From the NCBI GenBank assembly GCA_905250885.1, contig CAJNOQ010001825.1:1-28226 (forward strand): a stretch of 28,226 bases of DNA, written 5' to 3'. How positions within the stretch are numbered: position 1 is the stretch's first letter; every line of letters begins with the position of its first letter. Shown in pieces: positions 1 to 10,784 of this stretch. Below the pieces are notes generated by a model. The model searched no databases. It had not been told where the DNA came from and saw only the letters and a program-made list of their open reading frames with translations. A program made the position numbers and the translations under genes. Source of the stretch: Didymodactylos carnosus. Its lineage: Eukaryota > Rotifera > Eurotatoria > Philodinida > Philodinidae.

Positions 1-445
1 CCGGTCGTGGTATCTTCTTTGATTCTTTCAGAAATGAATTCTGTCTGAGTCTCTAGTAACTAAGAAGGCGGTTGTAAAATTACTAAATATAATCCCATTA
101 TTGTTAATTATCCTAAATATTATGTCTTAAAGCTCCAATTGTACTCACTAGATTTCGTTAAACTTATACTAACCTGGCACAAATGGCGGTTTTGATGTAT
201 CTTCATATACACCGTATCGGGCTAGGACATCAAGAAAATTTACTCCGCTAAACAAATGGAAAAAAGATCATAAGAGAAAAAAATCTTTAGAAGTTCAGTA
301 AAGCTTACCATGCTTTGACGTTAATGAGTACTTCATTCTCAGCTGGTGGTAATAACTTTGGTATCGAAGTTACTTTCAATTGTCTATTACCGGTAAAACT
401 TTGTTGTAAAACTATACATCTTAAATCGGCATTTTCACTTGGCAT
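1..445 (-). CDS. VAT1-like / quinone oxidoreductase (MDR family) gene, 5' part, partial
   Basis: This is the N-terminal part of a medium-chain dehydrogenase/reductase of the zeta-crystallin/VAT1 type, NAD(P)H-dependent oxidoreductases with a GroES-like N-terminal domain. Exon 1 is 445 to 309 (start ATG 445-443, MPSENADLRCIVL...), and exon 2 is 247 to 174. The 61-bp intron has a GTAAGC donor and a TTTAG acceptor. The joined reading contains NVKACGVNFLDVLARYGVY followed by PPFVPG, matching the family pattern of ACG-NF-D-xxRxGxY and then a PG turn. The phases fit: exon 1 ends in phase 2 and exon 2 ends in phase 1 at a GTTAGT donor. A possible third exon starts at 40 (acceptor CAG at 43-41) and reads EFISERIKED, only loosely like the expected PG-x-E-[FA]-x-G stretch, so it may be misplaced or degenerate. 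The nucleotide-binding domain lies beyond the window. The family call is fairly firm; VAT1 versus another quinone oxidoreductase is open. Confidence 0.72.
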
Positions 446-2751
446 TGTTATTGAGATATTTTCTTTCACAATTTCCATTTTTTACTGGTAGTTTAAAGAT
501 TATCCCAACGTATGATCAAGATTATGAATACAATGACATATTTTCTTTAATGAGCATGATTTCAAAACAATGTTATATTTTCTTTCTCTCTTCTAGATGT
601 CGTCTAAAAAACATGAGAACTTGTTGTTCATTTTTTCTTTTCTATCGTATAATTATTATTATTATTCTTTTTTCTTCAATTAGTAGTCTTGTTTTACACT
701 TTTATGAACCGTAGCTATTCTTTACTTTTCCTATCTAATGTTTTCTTTCTCTACAATGTTGTTTTCTGATGTTTTTTATGAGTATCGACTTGCTAGAACG
801 TTTTATCTCTATCTATTCTTTAAATTTTCGTATATAAATTTTACATACCACTATTATATATTTTATTTCTTTTCTCTTTTCCACTATTAGTGAATATGAA
901 TAAAAAGGTTTCTCAAAACATCGGCGACAATTTTCTAATCTACATGGTGTTCTTATACTTTTAGTAGAAAAAACAAAAATCAGAGCTCTCTCTCTAGCAT
1001 ATGGACGTGAACATTTGTTGCTGCTCTTTTTATCCTTTTTTACTATAACAATTAAATGTTCGACAGAAAAACCAATATTTTTTTGGTTGATCGTTGAAAT
1101 AAACCTATAAATATAGTCTTGAGGGCAACGATATGTTTTTGAAGAGAGAAAAAGAAAATGTTCATTATGAACTCCCGAGTTTTTTCTTCTTTTTCTTCTG
1201 TTTTTCCTGTCGACAAAATTTTTTGTTTTTAATTTTTTATCTATATTTGGATGTGAGATTCGAGAACAAGTACAGAGAAGCTATTTCTAATAATTACAAC
1301 CGGTTTAATTCTTTCTCAACAATGGAAAAAAAACCGGAAGAAAAACATAGACTAGATAAAAATGGAAAGAGTTTATTTGGGAAAACTTATGCATCGCCAT
1401 CTAATATCTTTCTTTTTAGGAGTGAGCACGATTTTCTATAATAGGAGTCGAGAGTAAAAAGAATTAAAAGAAAATAGACATGATTTTCTACACTAACATT
1501 AATGAATGGCAAACAAAACCCATGAAACTCACTTATATATGGTATTCAACAATACAAAAAGAGGTTTCCTGTCATCAAATATTTATTGCACGTAAAAATA
1601 TAGCGTTTTTGTATTAACTTATGATGTCAAACTAAACTTTTAATATGTTGAGAATAACAGTTATTCCCGCTTTTATTTTAGTATTTCATTCGATAGTCTG
1701 TACTAGCTAATATTTCAATAGGTTGTTGTTCAAAGTGAAGCAATCAAAGATTGAAAAAGACTGAATATAAAAGGATAAAAGTGATAAATCTCAAGAGGGA
1801 CCGCTACAGCGAGAAAAACTTCTTTTATTTTATATCCGATTTTTAACAAAAAAATTCCAGTAAACATATCGAACATCAAATGAAGTTCGCAAAATAATTT
1901 CCGGTTCTCTACCTATAACTGTTCGTGAAATTTGAGAAAACAAGAGGCAAACAAAGTATCCCCTGAAGGTATTACAAAAAAAATCTTTTTCAAATCACGA
2001 GTTAGAAATGTCAAGATAGTCTTATATCTAGGTAAACACTCGAGCTAATCGAATATGAAAGGTGTGAATTTTATATCATTTTATCGTTAAAAAGGTTTTT
2101 TATCTCGTTTATTAAAAATCTTAAAAAAGACTTTCTGAAATCTGGATTGTTGAAAATCAAAAGAATCTAATTTAAAAATATTTGAAAGATGATGATGTCA
2201 CTGTCTCGGAAGGGGATTTAGTGAAATATAGCTTTAGGATTTTTTGTCTGAATTCAGGCTTTTATGGGACGTTGTGACACATAACCGCCATGCACTCTAT
2301 TTTTAACACTCATCCCACATCTTTGTATTATTAAATTCTAATTTATCAACCTAATTATTGATGTTTTTGAGAATATAAAATGTAAGGACGTTCTCCCACA
2401 AATTAGGATGTCACTATTTATTAAATACATAACTTGGTTTCGAATATCATAAGTCTATTGATCATGTGACTTTTTGTTTTATTTATTATTAATTTTGTTT
2501 TTCATCTAAAAAAAAAAATGACGCATTTTTTTTGTACCAATAGCTGTCTAGTCGAATAACTTATTCATACGTAAGTATTGGTTGTAGATAATCATATCTC
2601 TCCGTTATATGTACATCTTGTGTACAAAGTTGTTCCGTATTACGGCATGAGATGCAAATGAGACAAAATTTTCGGTCTACCTCATAGCATCATATAGGAA
2701 ACTCATCTGACACGATGCCCTATTGTGTTTAAGATGTTAAATTCAGTGGAA
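446..2751. other. AT-rich intergenic region, nothing recognised
   Basis: This 2.3 kb stretch lies upstream of the VAT1-like gene and presumably includes its promoter. It is strongly AT-rich, with many T-tracts. Two open frames (439-714 and 1133-1441, + strand) consist of low-complexity Phe/Ile runs and have no family features, so they are not taken as genes. No long inverted repeat or RNA gene was seen. Confidence 0.5.
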
Positions 2752-3499
2752 GTACAATCGCTATTATCCATCTTTTAAAAGAATGCGGGTGACCATTTTT
2801 AAATTACACAATAATAAAAGATAATCAAAGCTTGTGGTTCTCATTATTTGATAACTAAGACTTTAAAGTACCTTTTGATAATCAAAAAGAATTTAAGAAA
2901 ATCTCTCAAAAATCGGTTTTCTAGGGAATCTTTGAGAAACCATTTCATAACTGGAAATGTTAACATTACGATATGTTTTTTTTTCATGAGTAAGTGACCT
3001 AAGGTATCCTCTTAAAAATGGGAGTAAAGCGAGACCTCAATTTTCAGTGATTTGGGTGTGGCATCTCAGAATTGATACTCGGTGACTGGGTGTAACTGTG
3101 AAAGCCCAAGAAAAATACATAATTGACCATACTAAATTTAGTGGCAACGTTTATTTTCGAAGAAAAAATCAGAAATTTAATGAAAACCGTATTTTACGAA
3201 TATCAGGATTTCCAGACTGTCATCATCTAAGGTTAAAAAAGCATAATTCACTCAAAAAGCACCAGAACGAGTGGAAAACAATATATTGCTACGTTAACTT
3301 TTCCAGTTATGAAATGGTTTCTCAAAGATTCCCTAGAAAACTGATTTCTGAGAGACTTTCTCAAATTCTTTTTGATTATCAAAAGGTGGTTTAAAGTCTT
3401 AGCTATCGAATGATGAGAATCACAAGTTTTGATTATCTTTTATTATTGTGTAATTTAAAAAATGGTCACCCTCATATTTTAAGAAGTGGATAATTGTAT
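2752..3499. mobile_element. Foldback element / large MITE with ~210-bp terminal inverted repeats
   Basis: Bases 2752-2964 are repeated in reverse complement at 3293-3499, with scattered substitutions and small indels. The outermost matching word is TACAAT, the innermost GTTAAC. About 330 bp of unrelated sequence separate the arms. No transposase is encoded: the open frame 3098-3394 overlaps the right arm and resembles nothing. The structure fits a non-autonomous DNA transposon or foldback element. I could not identify a clean target-site duplication, so the exact ends may be off by some bases. Confidence 0.8.
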
Positions 3500-4613
3500 G
3501 AAAATGTTGCTTATCATGTTCTGTTTGTTGTTTATGCTGATAGCATACTTTTACTGTTATCCTCCTTGTACGTCATCATTGTATACTCAACCATTCATTT
3601 CATAACAAGAAAATATTGGATAAAAAATTTGGAAACTAGATTCTTTAATAATAATGACTGACCAACTTCTCGGTTTTTCTACATCTTTTTCTTATCAAAG
3701 CACAATCTATCTCTATAAAAAGTTCATGTTTTCTCTGCAGAATTTTTTATTTTTATTTTGAGATGTAGCAACAAAAAGATGGAAAACATCGTTAATCACT
3801 GCTATACTCTTGAGGCTGGCATCGAAATTTTTTATTGCTTTACAATTGGCACATTTATTTCATCTCATGTTACAGAATGATACTTTTCCTCAACGTCGAT
3901 TCGCTTTTTCCATTAAGTTACCAAATTTTTTTTGTTTTTGGAAATAACTTAATTCTTATTCACGTTGTGTGCTATAAAAATACAGAGGAAAACATGATTT
4001 TGGCCCAATTAGTACATAGATAGAGAAAAATGTTTTCCAGATTTGCGACTTTGACAATAACGAAACATTGATGTATGAAAGTTTATCAATATCTGGAAAA
4101 ATGATCAAGTAAATTATTGTTTATTCTAATGATAATGAGAAACTGTCCGTGCTAAATATTCTGTAACTGATATTCAAAACAATTTTTTTATTAAACTTAT
4201 GTATCCGATGATTCAATACTAATCACACACTAAAAAAAGTGACTCATCTAGTGATTGCAAGTGTTATTAATTTAACGGTCATAAGATGACGATAACAGTA
4301 TCAATGTTTTCATATCAAAAACTGATAAATGGGGCAAATACATTGAAACCTCTAGATAGAAATGGGCAAGTTCGTTCACTTTCTGAGCTAAAATCAAGTC
4401 AGTTAACAGATTTCTTGAGTTTGGATTTGTAATTGCTCATTTCTGATACATAACTGTGGCTATTTACCACTGTTTAGCATACCTTATACGTGAATTCTTT
4501 TTACTTTATATTCCGGGATGTCTTTTTTTTTGTTTTTACTATAATAAAAAATACTTCCGGAAAATTTATTTTCTTTGAACACAAGTTCTGACCAGATCTG
4601 AAAAATTCGATTA
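3500..4613. other. AT-rich intergenic region, nothing recognised
   Basis: Low-GC sequence without convincing coding frames, repeats or RNA signatures. The short frame 3835-4023 on the + strand has no supporting features. Confidence 0.4.
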
Positions 4614-4665
4614 ACCGACGTTTGAGCGACCGACATTTGAGCGCCAACACTTGAGCGATCCGACC
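4614..4665. repeat. Short degenerate tandem repeat around TTGAGCG
   Basis: The heptamer TTGAGCG occurs three times at a 16-17 base spacing, each time near a CGA/CCGAC word. On the - strand the unit translates into a repetitive VGAQMSVAQTSV pattern. This reads as a small minisatellite rather than a protein domain. Confidence 0.5.
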
Positions 4666-5411
4666 TTTTAGTTGTTACTGAATTAATTGTGGGATATGGA
4701 AAAAAAATTAATTTCGCTTTTTTCATAGTCACTCATTATGGATGTAGATCAGGCATTGGTTCACTCAAAGTGATAGACTATATGGACTGAGTAATTGAGG
4801 GAAAATGCAGTATAGAAATGCTTATAGTTGCTGCAAACAGTAATGTAGCACTATCCAGCTCTTAATTAGAGCTATCCAATCATATAGTTTGGATGCGAAA
4901 AATACGTTTTACAGCAGGAAAACCAAAATAATATGTGTATTGAATGATAAAGTTGACATTCTTAGTTCTGAGAATGAATGAAGCTGCACTAAATTATCCT
5001 TTGATTCAGTTTTTACCGTAGCTTGCTTCCCTACACTGTAAACAAAAACGGCTTATTCTACGTGTCTTTATCTCAAAACGTCTCAGATGTGTCTTTTTTC
5101 ACGAAAAACGTCTTATTTGAAGCCATAATTTGTTTGAGGGCAGTGTTTTTCGAAAAAAGTCGAATTCATGACTCACATAAAGATCATTATCACATGGATG
5201 TTTGGATAGTTTGTAGCGAATAGAATTATGTTGAGATTCGAGTTTTCAAACTCGAAATCAAAAATTTTCCAAAACTGAGTTTACATCTCTCTATATAATC
5301 TCCACTGATAAAAAAGTGGTTTTTTTTCACTAATTTTGATTTTTGATATTGCGACTGAAAGAAAAAGAATTTTTTTAAAACTAAAAAATTGACCTCATGC
5401 TATGTGTATAC
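4666..5411. other. Intergenic region with one small palindrome
   Basis: No gene was recognised. A short hairpin (TTCGAGTTT / AAACTCGAA, 2-base loop) lies at 5237-5256. The stretch 5030-5130 has several similar ACGTCT-containing words and may be an old repeat. Confidence 0.35.
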
Positions 5412-6283
5412 CAGAGCTCCTGTCGATCCACCCGACTCGATGACCCGGCTCGGACCAGGCCGGGCCGAGCCATTCGCTTTTTTTGTCGGGCCGGGCGGAC
5501 CGTCCGAGAAAAGCTTTTAGCTCGGTCGGATCAGCGTTTTTTACGGTCCGACCCGGCCCGAGAAATTTTAAAAGTTTTCTTCATATTTTCAGTTAAATTT
5601 GGCTATTTCCTAGTAACAGTATGTTACTATTATCTAGTGAATTCTGTTGAGAAAAAGAGTTTGATCACTTCGGATGACTGATACTAAGAGTAGAAACAAA
5701 TACACCATGTAAAGGAATTCTATCCATTACTGAGTTTATTGTACAATAGACTTTCGAATATATGCATATTTGGCAAAGCTTGCTCGACATTTATATTCAA
5801 TTCCAGCAACGTCTGCTGGAGTCGAGAGGCAGTTTAGTGCCGCGGGTCTTGTAATTAATGAACGACGATCATCATTAAATCCTGGTATTGTAGAAGATGT
5901 ATTATTTGGATGATCAATTCAAAAATCACTTGAAAAAGATCCACATCTGTTCTCCTAACCTTGTTTTGTGTTTCCTTCTCTTCTTTCTCTCGCTATTGTT
6001 CATATGTTTTTGAAATTACCTAGCCAAAAAGTTATTTCTGTTTTCTTAATTAACTCATACTGCTGCTGAACTAATCTTTAGCAAAGCTTTTACTGTGTTT
6101 TAGCCATAACAAAATTGAACCGAGTCTAAAAAGAATTTAGAGTCGGGCTCGAGCCGGCCGGTCCAGGAAAGACTACCATCCAGATCGGGTCAGGCCAACC
6201 GATTCGCATGATGGATCGAGCAAGCCTCGACTTTTCTTGGCCCGGCTTGTTCCGGGTGGGCCATCAAAAATTCACCCGATTGC
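5412..6283 (+). mobile_element. Degenerate hAT-type transposon remnant with GC-rich ends
   Basis: A decayed hAT transposase tail (5734-5913) sits between two GC-rich blocks, about 5425-5565 and 6135-6255. These blocks are built of CCCGG/GGCCGG/CCGACC words and stand out in the AT-rich surroundings. GC-rich, iterated subterminal sequences are common in hAT elements. The left block contains nested inverted words such as GGCTCGG...CCGAGCC. The possible left tip reads CAGAGCTCCTG, a plausible hAT-like terminus. No 8-bp target duplication was found, so the borders are approximate. Confidence 0.6.
5734..5913 (+). pseudogene. hAT transposase C-terminal dimerisation domain, fragment
   Basis: In frame from 5734, the translation includes LAKLARHLYSIPATSAGVER, then QFSAAGLVINERRSSLNPG, then IVEDVLFG, before a TGA at 5911-5913. 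The pattern P-A-T-S-A-x-x-E-R-x-F-S-x-A-G-x-x-[IV]-x-x-x-R-x-x-L-x-P is the hallmark of the hAT family C-terminal dimerisation region. Only about 55 codons survive. The DDE catalytic core and the BED zinc finger are absent, and no start codon is linked to it. It is a dead fragment. The frame stays open up to a TGA at 5731-5733 on the upstream side. Confidence 0.85.
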
Positions 6284-6302
6284 GGTAAAAGCTTTAGACT
6301 TA

Positions 6303-6526
6303 GACAGTCAGTCTTGTAGAGTAAAGATTTCTCTACAAAATACGATGTCTCCTAGCTCTCTGCCATGTTTTCTGATGGAATTGTGATCATTTTGGACGTT
6401 ACATCACAAATGTGACTTTTTCAAAGGCTTCCAGCAAAATGATCCTAACTCTATCAGAAAAGATGATGGAGAGCTGGGAGACATCTCATTTTGTAGAGAA
6501 ATCTTTACTCTACAAGACTAACTGTT
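6303..6526. mobile_element. Small MITE with ~80-bp terminal inverted repeats
   Basis: The left arm begins ACAGTCAGTCTTGTAGAG and the right arm is its reverse complement with few mismatches. Similarity runs inward for about 80 bases, through the words TTTCTCTACAAAA, AGCTCTC and TTTTCTGAT. Inside each arm is a minor hairpin (GTAGAG...CTCTAC). The total length is about 224 bp, with no coding capacity. A related end fragment lies at 23871-23907. Confidence 0.8.
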
Positions 6527-7377
6527 TCAAAACTTTATCAAGTACTGAATAGAAGAGAAAGATATTTTGACAGTAAAAATAGGGTTTTTTCAGTGTAAAG
6601 TAACAAATTTAACAAAAGAGAGGTCAGCTTTAATTTCCTCTGATGGTGCATATGAGGATCCGACAATATATACATCATTGGATAGAGCAAGTCTTCCTCT
6701 ATAAGTTCATACATATCCGGTTTTGGGATCAAAAACTTATAATCGCCTTTATCACAATACAAAAAAAGACAAGAAACAAATTTTTTCGTAGATAAAAATA
6801 CCTGAAAATCCTTTGAAAGCCCCTGAAAACCTATTCAGATGTCAAAACTGTTTCTGTGTTATACTGTCAACGAATGTTAATTTGAATCGCCGAATATCGT
6901 TGACGATTTCCAGATAAAACATTCAAAACCTCTGTAACATTCGTTTTGAAATCTCGCAAATCCATTGGTTTGTTCAGTTTTTCATGCACTATTCAATGAG
7001 GTATTTGAAAGTATCTATTACTATAAAAAAATTTGAGAAATTTCGGTTTTAAAAAAGTTGAACGTTTAGATTTTAAAAATATTTCAGTTTAATAGTAGGG
7101 AAAAGAAATTTTTCAATAACATTTTAGTTTAAAATGTCACGAAACATTATAACATTAAAAAATTCAAGTATTTTCTTGATTTACATGACTTATCACCTAA
7201 TGAAATATCATCATAGTCAAAAGCGGTTTGGATTTTGTCTCAGTTTCTATTGAAAAAAATTGCTTATCTGACTATCAGACAATTTTATTTGTTTCATTAA
7301 TCTTAACAATCATCATGAGATTTATATAAACATTTTATCCATAAGTTACCAAATTAGAGACACATAAAAAACATTGT
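6527..7377. other. Intergenic region 3' of the Pro/Gln-rich gene
   Basis: AT-rich. An AATAAA polyadenylation signal for the gene ending at 7378 is present on the - strand at 7289-7284, about 90 bases past the stop. The - strand frame 6538-6762 shows no family features. Nothing else was recognised. Confidence 0.4.
7284..7289 (-). terminator. Candidate poly(A) signal AATAAA
   Basis: Canonical hexamer on the - strand about 90 bases downstream of the stop codon at 7378-7380. The spacing is reasonable for 3' end formation. In an AT-rich region it could be chance. Confidence 0.4.
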
Positions 7378-9051
7378 TTAGTATCTATACATCATTGGAT
7401 AATAGCCTGTGAACGGTGTTTGAAAATTGAATGCTGCTGTGGGCACTGTTGTAGGAAATGACGGTAAACTATTTGTGTAATACATTGGACCCGATGTGTA
7501 CATTTTGGGTGGTGCCTGTTGCATCGATGATTGCTGATATGATGTTGGTTGCATAAACACTGGCGGTGGTACGACGTTTTTATTATCGTATGTGGATGTT
7601 TTGGGGGATTCTCGTCGAACTTCAAATAATCTTAATTTATCTTTTGGTTTATTTCGATCAATGATAATGACTCGGTCGGAGTTGAGTGGTGTATCAGTTT
7701 TTCGTCTCGAGTCAACGACAGCCATTAAATCATTTAATGTGTCTGTACCCATGTTTGACTCAGGTGATATATAAACTTTTCGCGAATATTCATGGTTATC
7801 ATTTTGTTTTAATATTGGTTTTGGATAGCGTTGTTCGTTATGATCATAAACATGCACTTTAATTTTTTCATTTTGATCTCTTTGTTGGTGATTGCTCAAC
7901 GTATCAGATCTTTGATCGTCAACGATTGAATGATTACGATATTTATTTTCGTAGAACGGTTCTCGGTTGTCAATATTGCTATTTGAACGGGAAAGTGATC
8001 TCGGTCGAATATCATCGGCAGTTGAGCTTCGTCTTAAATTACTGAAGCCAATCTGGGTATCTTCGTGATGAGATGGCATAGTTCCAAATGGATTATGAGT
8101 CATCGCCTGGTGCAAAGGATAGTAGTTTTGCATTGGTGGCATAAATGAGTTGTGCTGTTGATTGTTGTAGGCGGATATTGCTTGTTGAGGAAAGAACGAT
8201 TGATGATGTTGCGAATAGGGCGATGCTGGATTTGGGATAAACGGGAAATTAGTTGAGGGTGTATTGGTGTTTAAGGAGTTCGAAGTCGAAGTATCTTTTA
8301 ATGTTTTAGGTGGTAGTGGAGGAGGAGGGGGAGAAGTAGGAGTAGTAGGAGCGACCGTTTCACGAGATGAAGGTTGTTTAATGAATGTCGAATAAGCGTC
8401 TTTGTAACGTTTATCATATAAATGATTAATCGGGTTTGGATACGGAGCAGATGGGTTATGTGAAACGTTAAAAATGGGAAATTCATTTGGACTGTTATCT
8501 GGACCCTAGTGACAAAAATATGCGAGGTGTTAGTTGGTTTAGCAGCATAGCATCTCAGAAATTTTACAATTATAAAGAGTAAACCTGTTTTCAGCGAGAA
8601 GCAAGAAATTTTGCTTACAAAGGTGTTGCAATACAGACGACAGACGTAAATTATTCAAGAACCATTTATTGGAGTTCATAACTGTGATTAGGTCGTTTTG
8701 AAAACTTTCGAATGGCGCTGATAAATTTTACTATTCACCTTCAGTTATAAGTGCTATCTTGGCTTCTTTCTTCTAGCTGTGGATGCATTATGTAGAGGAA
8801 AATATAACAATACCTCTAGTACCAACCTGATTTAAAATTTCATATTTGATTCGTGTAAGAATTCCGTTTAATCGAGCAGCAAGTATTTCAGAACTCACAT
8901 GTTGACCATTCATCTCAAGTTCTTTTGAAATCCCAATTGCTTCTTGTGTTAAAGTTTTTGTAAGGTTCTTTAATTTTTCATTGTCCAAATCCATAACAGA
9001 TTTGGTAACAATATCAACTGCTTTAGATACCATAAAATTATGCATCGACAT
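7378..9051 (-). CDS. Unrecognised Pro/Gln/Asn-rich protein, two exons
   Basis: Exon 1 is 9051 to 8827 (MSMHNFMVSKAVD... to EILNQ) and exon 2 is 8505 to 7378. The 321-bp intron has a CAG|GT donor and a CACTAG acceptor; both junctions are phase 0, giving about 450 aa. Residues 1-75 are predicted helical (SKAVDIVTKSV, LKNLTKTLTQEAIGI) and look like a compact domain. The rest appears disordered: a PPPPPPLPP run preceded by TTPTTSPP, then Pro/Gln/Asn/His-rich stretches (SQHHQSFF, QAISAYNNQQ), a basic Ser/Arg segment (RPRSLSRSNSN), and a Tyr/Pro/Met-rich C-terminus ending YYPMMYRY. The polyproline run could bind SH3, WW or EVH1 domains (inference). I do not recognise a family. The ATG at 9051 was chosen because the open frame further upstream begins only at a TTG; further 5' exons are possible. 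Confidence 0.65.
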
Positions 9052-9646
9052 CTTTTTTCTACTTATACTGTTGTGCAAGTGTTTCTACCAAGCTAAACAA
9101 ATGATCACGTACCAAATGTCATTAACTTTATGAATGAATAATTATATCACATGTATACTTTTTCTTTCTAGATAAGCATGGTTTTGCAAAGACTATGGTC
9201 TATTAAACACAATCAGCAAGATAAATAAAAAGATATGTACTTGTACGTGTGTGAAAATCTATCAGTTAAGCAACGTAAATAATTATACGTCATCTTACCT
9301 GTGCACAATTATATTCGTATCAAGAATCAGCAGAATAGAATAACGTCTGCTAGAAATATCAAAAACAGACACGTCCGCTAAAAGCATATAAATAATTATA
9401 CACTTACCATTATGCTTGCTTGGTGTATTGTCACTCGAACCTTGTAATACATGAAAGATGAAAGAAGGACTTGTTGAAATGTTTGAAGACTTTATTAGTT
9501 TTCATTCAAGAGTTTTTGGAGAAAATCTTCTTAGCCAAGAGCAAATTTTTTCTCCGAAAACTTTTTTTACTATACATGGTTAGTTGCAACTGGATTAGCT
9601 GATTCCGAATATGATATTATTTTTGTTTAAATATGCTTTTCTGATA
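9052..9646 (-). promoter_or_regulatory. Upstream region of the Pro/Gln-rich gene, with possible 5' UTR splice donors
   Basis: On the - strand there are good splice donors at 9300-9294 (CAG|GTAAG) and 9409-9404 (ATG|GTAAGT). They would suit non-coding first exons of the gene starting at 9051. No coding exon could be matched to them. A stem of GTTTTTGGAGAAAAT with ATTTTTTCTCCGAAAAC lies at about 9509-9562. Confidence 0.25.
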
Positions 9647-9925
9647 GAGAAAAATGTGTCTTACTCGGGAGCGTCAAGGACCAGAGATCAGCGTATGAGT
9701 GATGTAAACTATATTGATTAATTATATGGGTCTGCTGAAGACGAGTACTGTAGTTCGGGTGTTTATGAGCAAAAGAATTATGTGTATGATGATCCGCTTC
9801 ATCTCTCTTTTTCGTCAGAAAGCCAAAGCAATCAGCAGTTCCTGATTTTCAGGGAATTCCTACGATTATATTTTCGTTTAAACCAAAAATTTCACATAGA
9901 GATACGCGAGTACACGGAATTCTGA
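9647..9925 (+). pseudogene. Coding-like stretch with one in-frame stop, unrecognised
   Basis: Just after an acceptor-like CTGATAG, one frame stays open for 24 codons, meets TAA at 9719-9721, and stays open for another 67 codons to TGA at 9923-9925. The translation is hydrophilic and balanced (VSYSGASRTRDQRMSDVNY; then GSAEDEYCSSGVYEQKNY), unlike the Phe/Ile-rich chance frames nearby. It may be a decayed exon. I recognise no family, and chance openness cannot be excluded. Confidence 0.22.
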
Positions 9926-10094
9926 GCACGAGTACGACTACCAGAAATTTTGTACTCGCCTATCTCTGATTTCATATTCAAATTCTAAACAATTTCCTCG
10001 AAATTTCCTCTTAAAGAGGAATTCTAACGAAATCGATCGAGTTCAAATTTAACGAAAAGTGGCTCGGTCAGGCGACTATTGCGACTTTTTTGTG
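9926..10094. other. Short non-coding gap
   Basis: Nothing recognised between the coding-like stretch and the left arm of the inverted repeat. Confidence 0.3.
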
Positions 10095-10418
10095 ATCGTG
10101 AATTGTCATGAGCTAACTACTTCTTGTTCTTCCGTACATAAAATGATGTAATTTACCATTGCTTCTATACAGTGTACATTACCGAAAAAGAGAAAAGGAA
10201 AAAGAGAGAGAGATAATCAAGGTATATAGTCTTATGCGATTGTTTGTCCAGAGCCTTTTCGTAGAATGTTTTTTCTGTCCCATACATTTGATCGAATACT
10301 GTTGGAGTACACATACAATGGGATCGAACGATCCATGTCATTAAGAGAAGGAAAGCTAACTCTGGTGACTAACGATTCTTTCACTTATAGTTTATAACGA
10401 CGTTTCTCCCGTAATACT
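10095..10418 (+). repeat. Left arm of a 324-bp inverted repeat
   Basis: It runs from ATCGTGAATTGTCATGAG to CTCCCGTAATACT and recurs as reverse complement at 11276-11604. Roughly 180 central bases are identical, since both arms carry the same 61-codon open frame. The outer parts differ at a handful of positions plus a small insertion in the right arm. A purine-rich tract (about 10182-10213) lies within it. No protein is convincingly encoded. Confidence 0.9.
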
Positions 10419-10784
10419 AATAATTTTAAACTAACTAAAGATCAGAATCTAGGTCACTTCTTTTCGTTGAAAAGAGTCAAGCTCTTAAATAGATGCTAAT
10501 ATCATGGATAACTTTTGTGGATGAGGTAACAGAGTAAAATGCGCAAGAAAGAATTTATTTATTACTGCTTTTTAATTGTATGAGTTAAATATATGTGTTG
10601 TTTTCTTCTTTTTCGATTTGGTTTGTTATGCATTTTACCGTCTTCCTCGTTATTCTCCTTTCTTTTTTTGTAACAGCCTACCGGCAACAATAAATGGTCA
10701 GTCAAAAAGAAAAATCTGTGATAGACTTATTCATCCCTTTTTTGCATGTTTTAGTCATAGTCCGCTTTTATAAGGCATCCCGGT
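10419..10784. other. Spacer between the left arm and the GIY-YIG remnant
   Basis: No confident coding content. One open frame (10576-10773, +) starts in a Phe-rich stretch and ends in a more normal composition. It might be Penelope-like element sequence, but I see no motif. Confidence 0.3.

Noticed and set aside
1133-1441. 102-codon frame on the + strand
   Set aside because: Begins with a Phe run from T-tracts, with no motif, no splice context and no homologous feel; a chance frame in AT-rich DNA.
5397-5681. 94-codon Arg/Pro-rich frame
   Set aside because: The Arg/Ala/Pro pattern comes from the CCCGG-type iterons of the hAT subterminal block, not from a protein.
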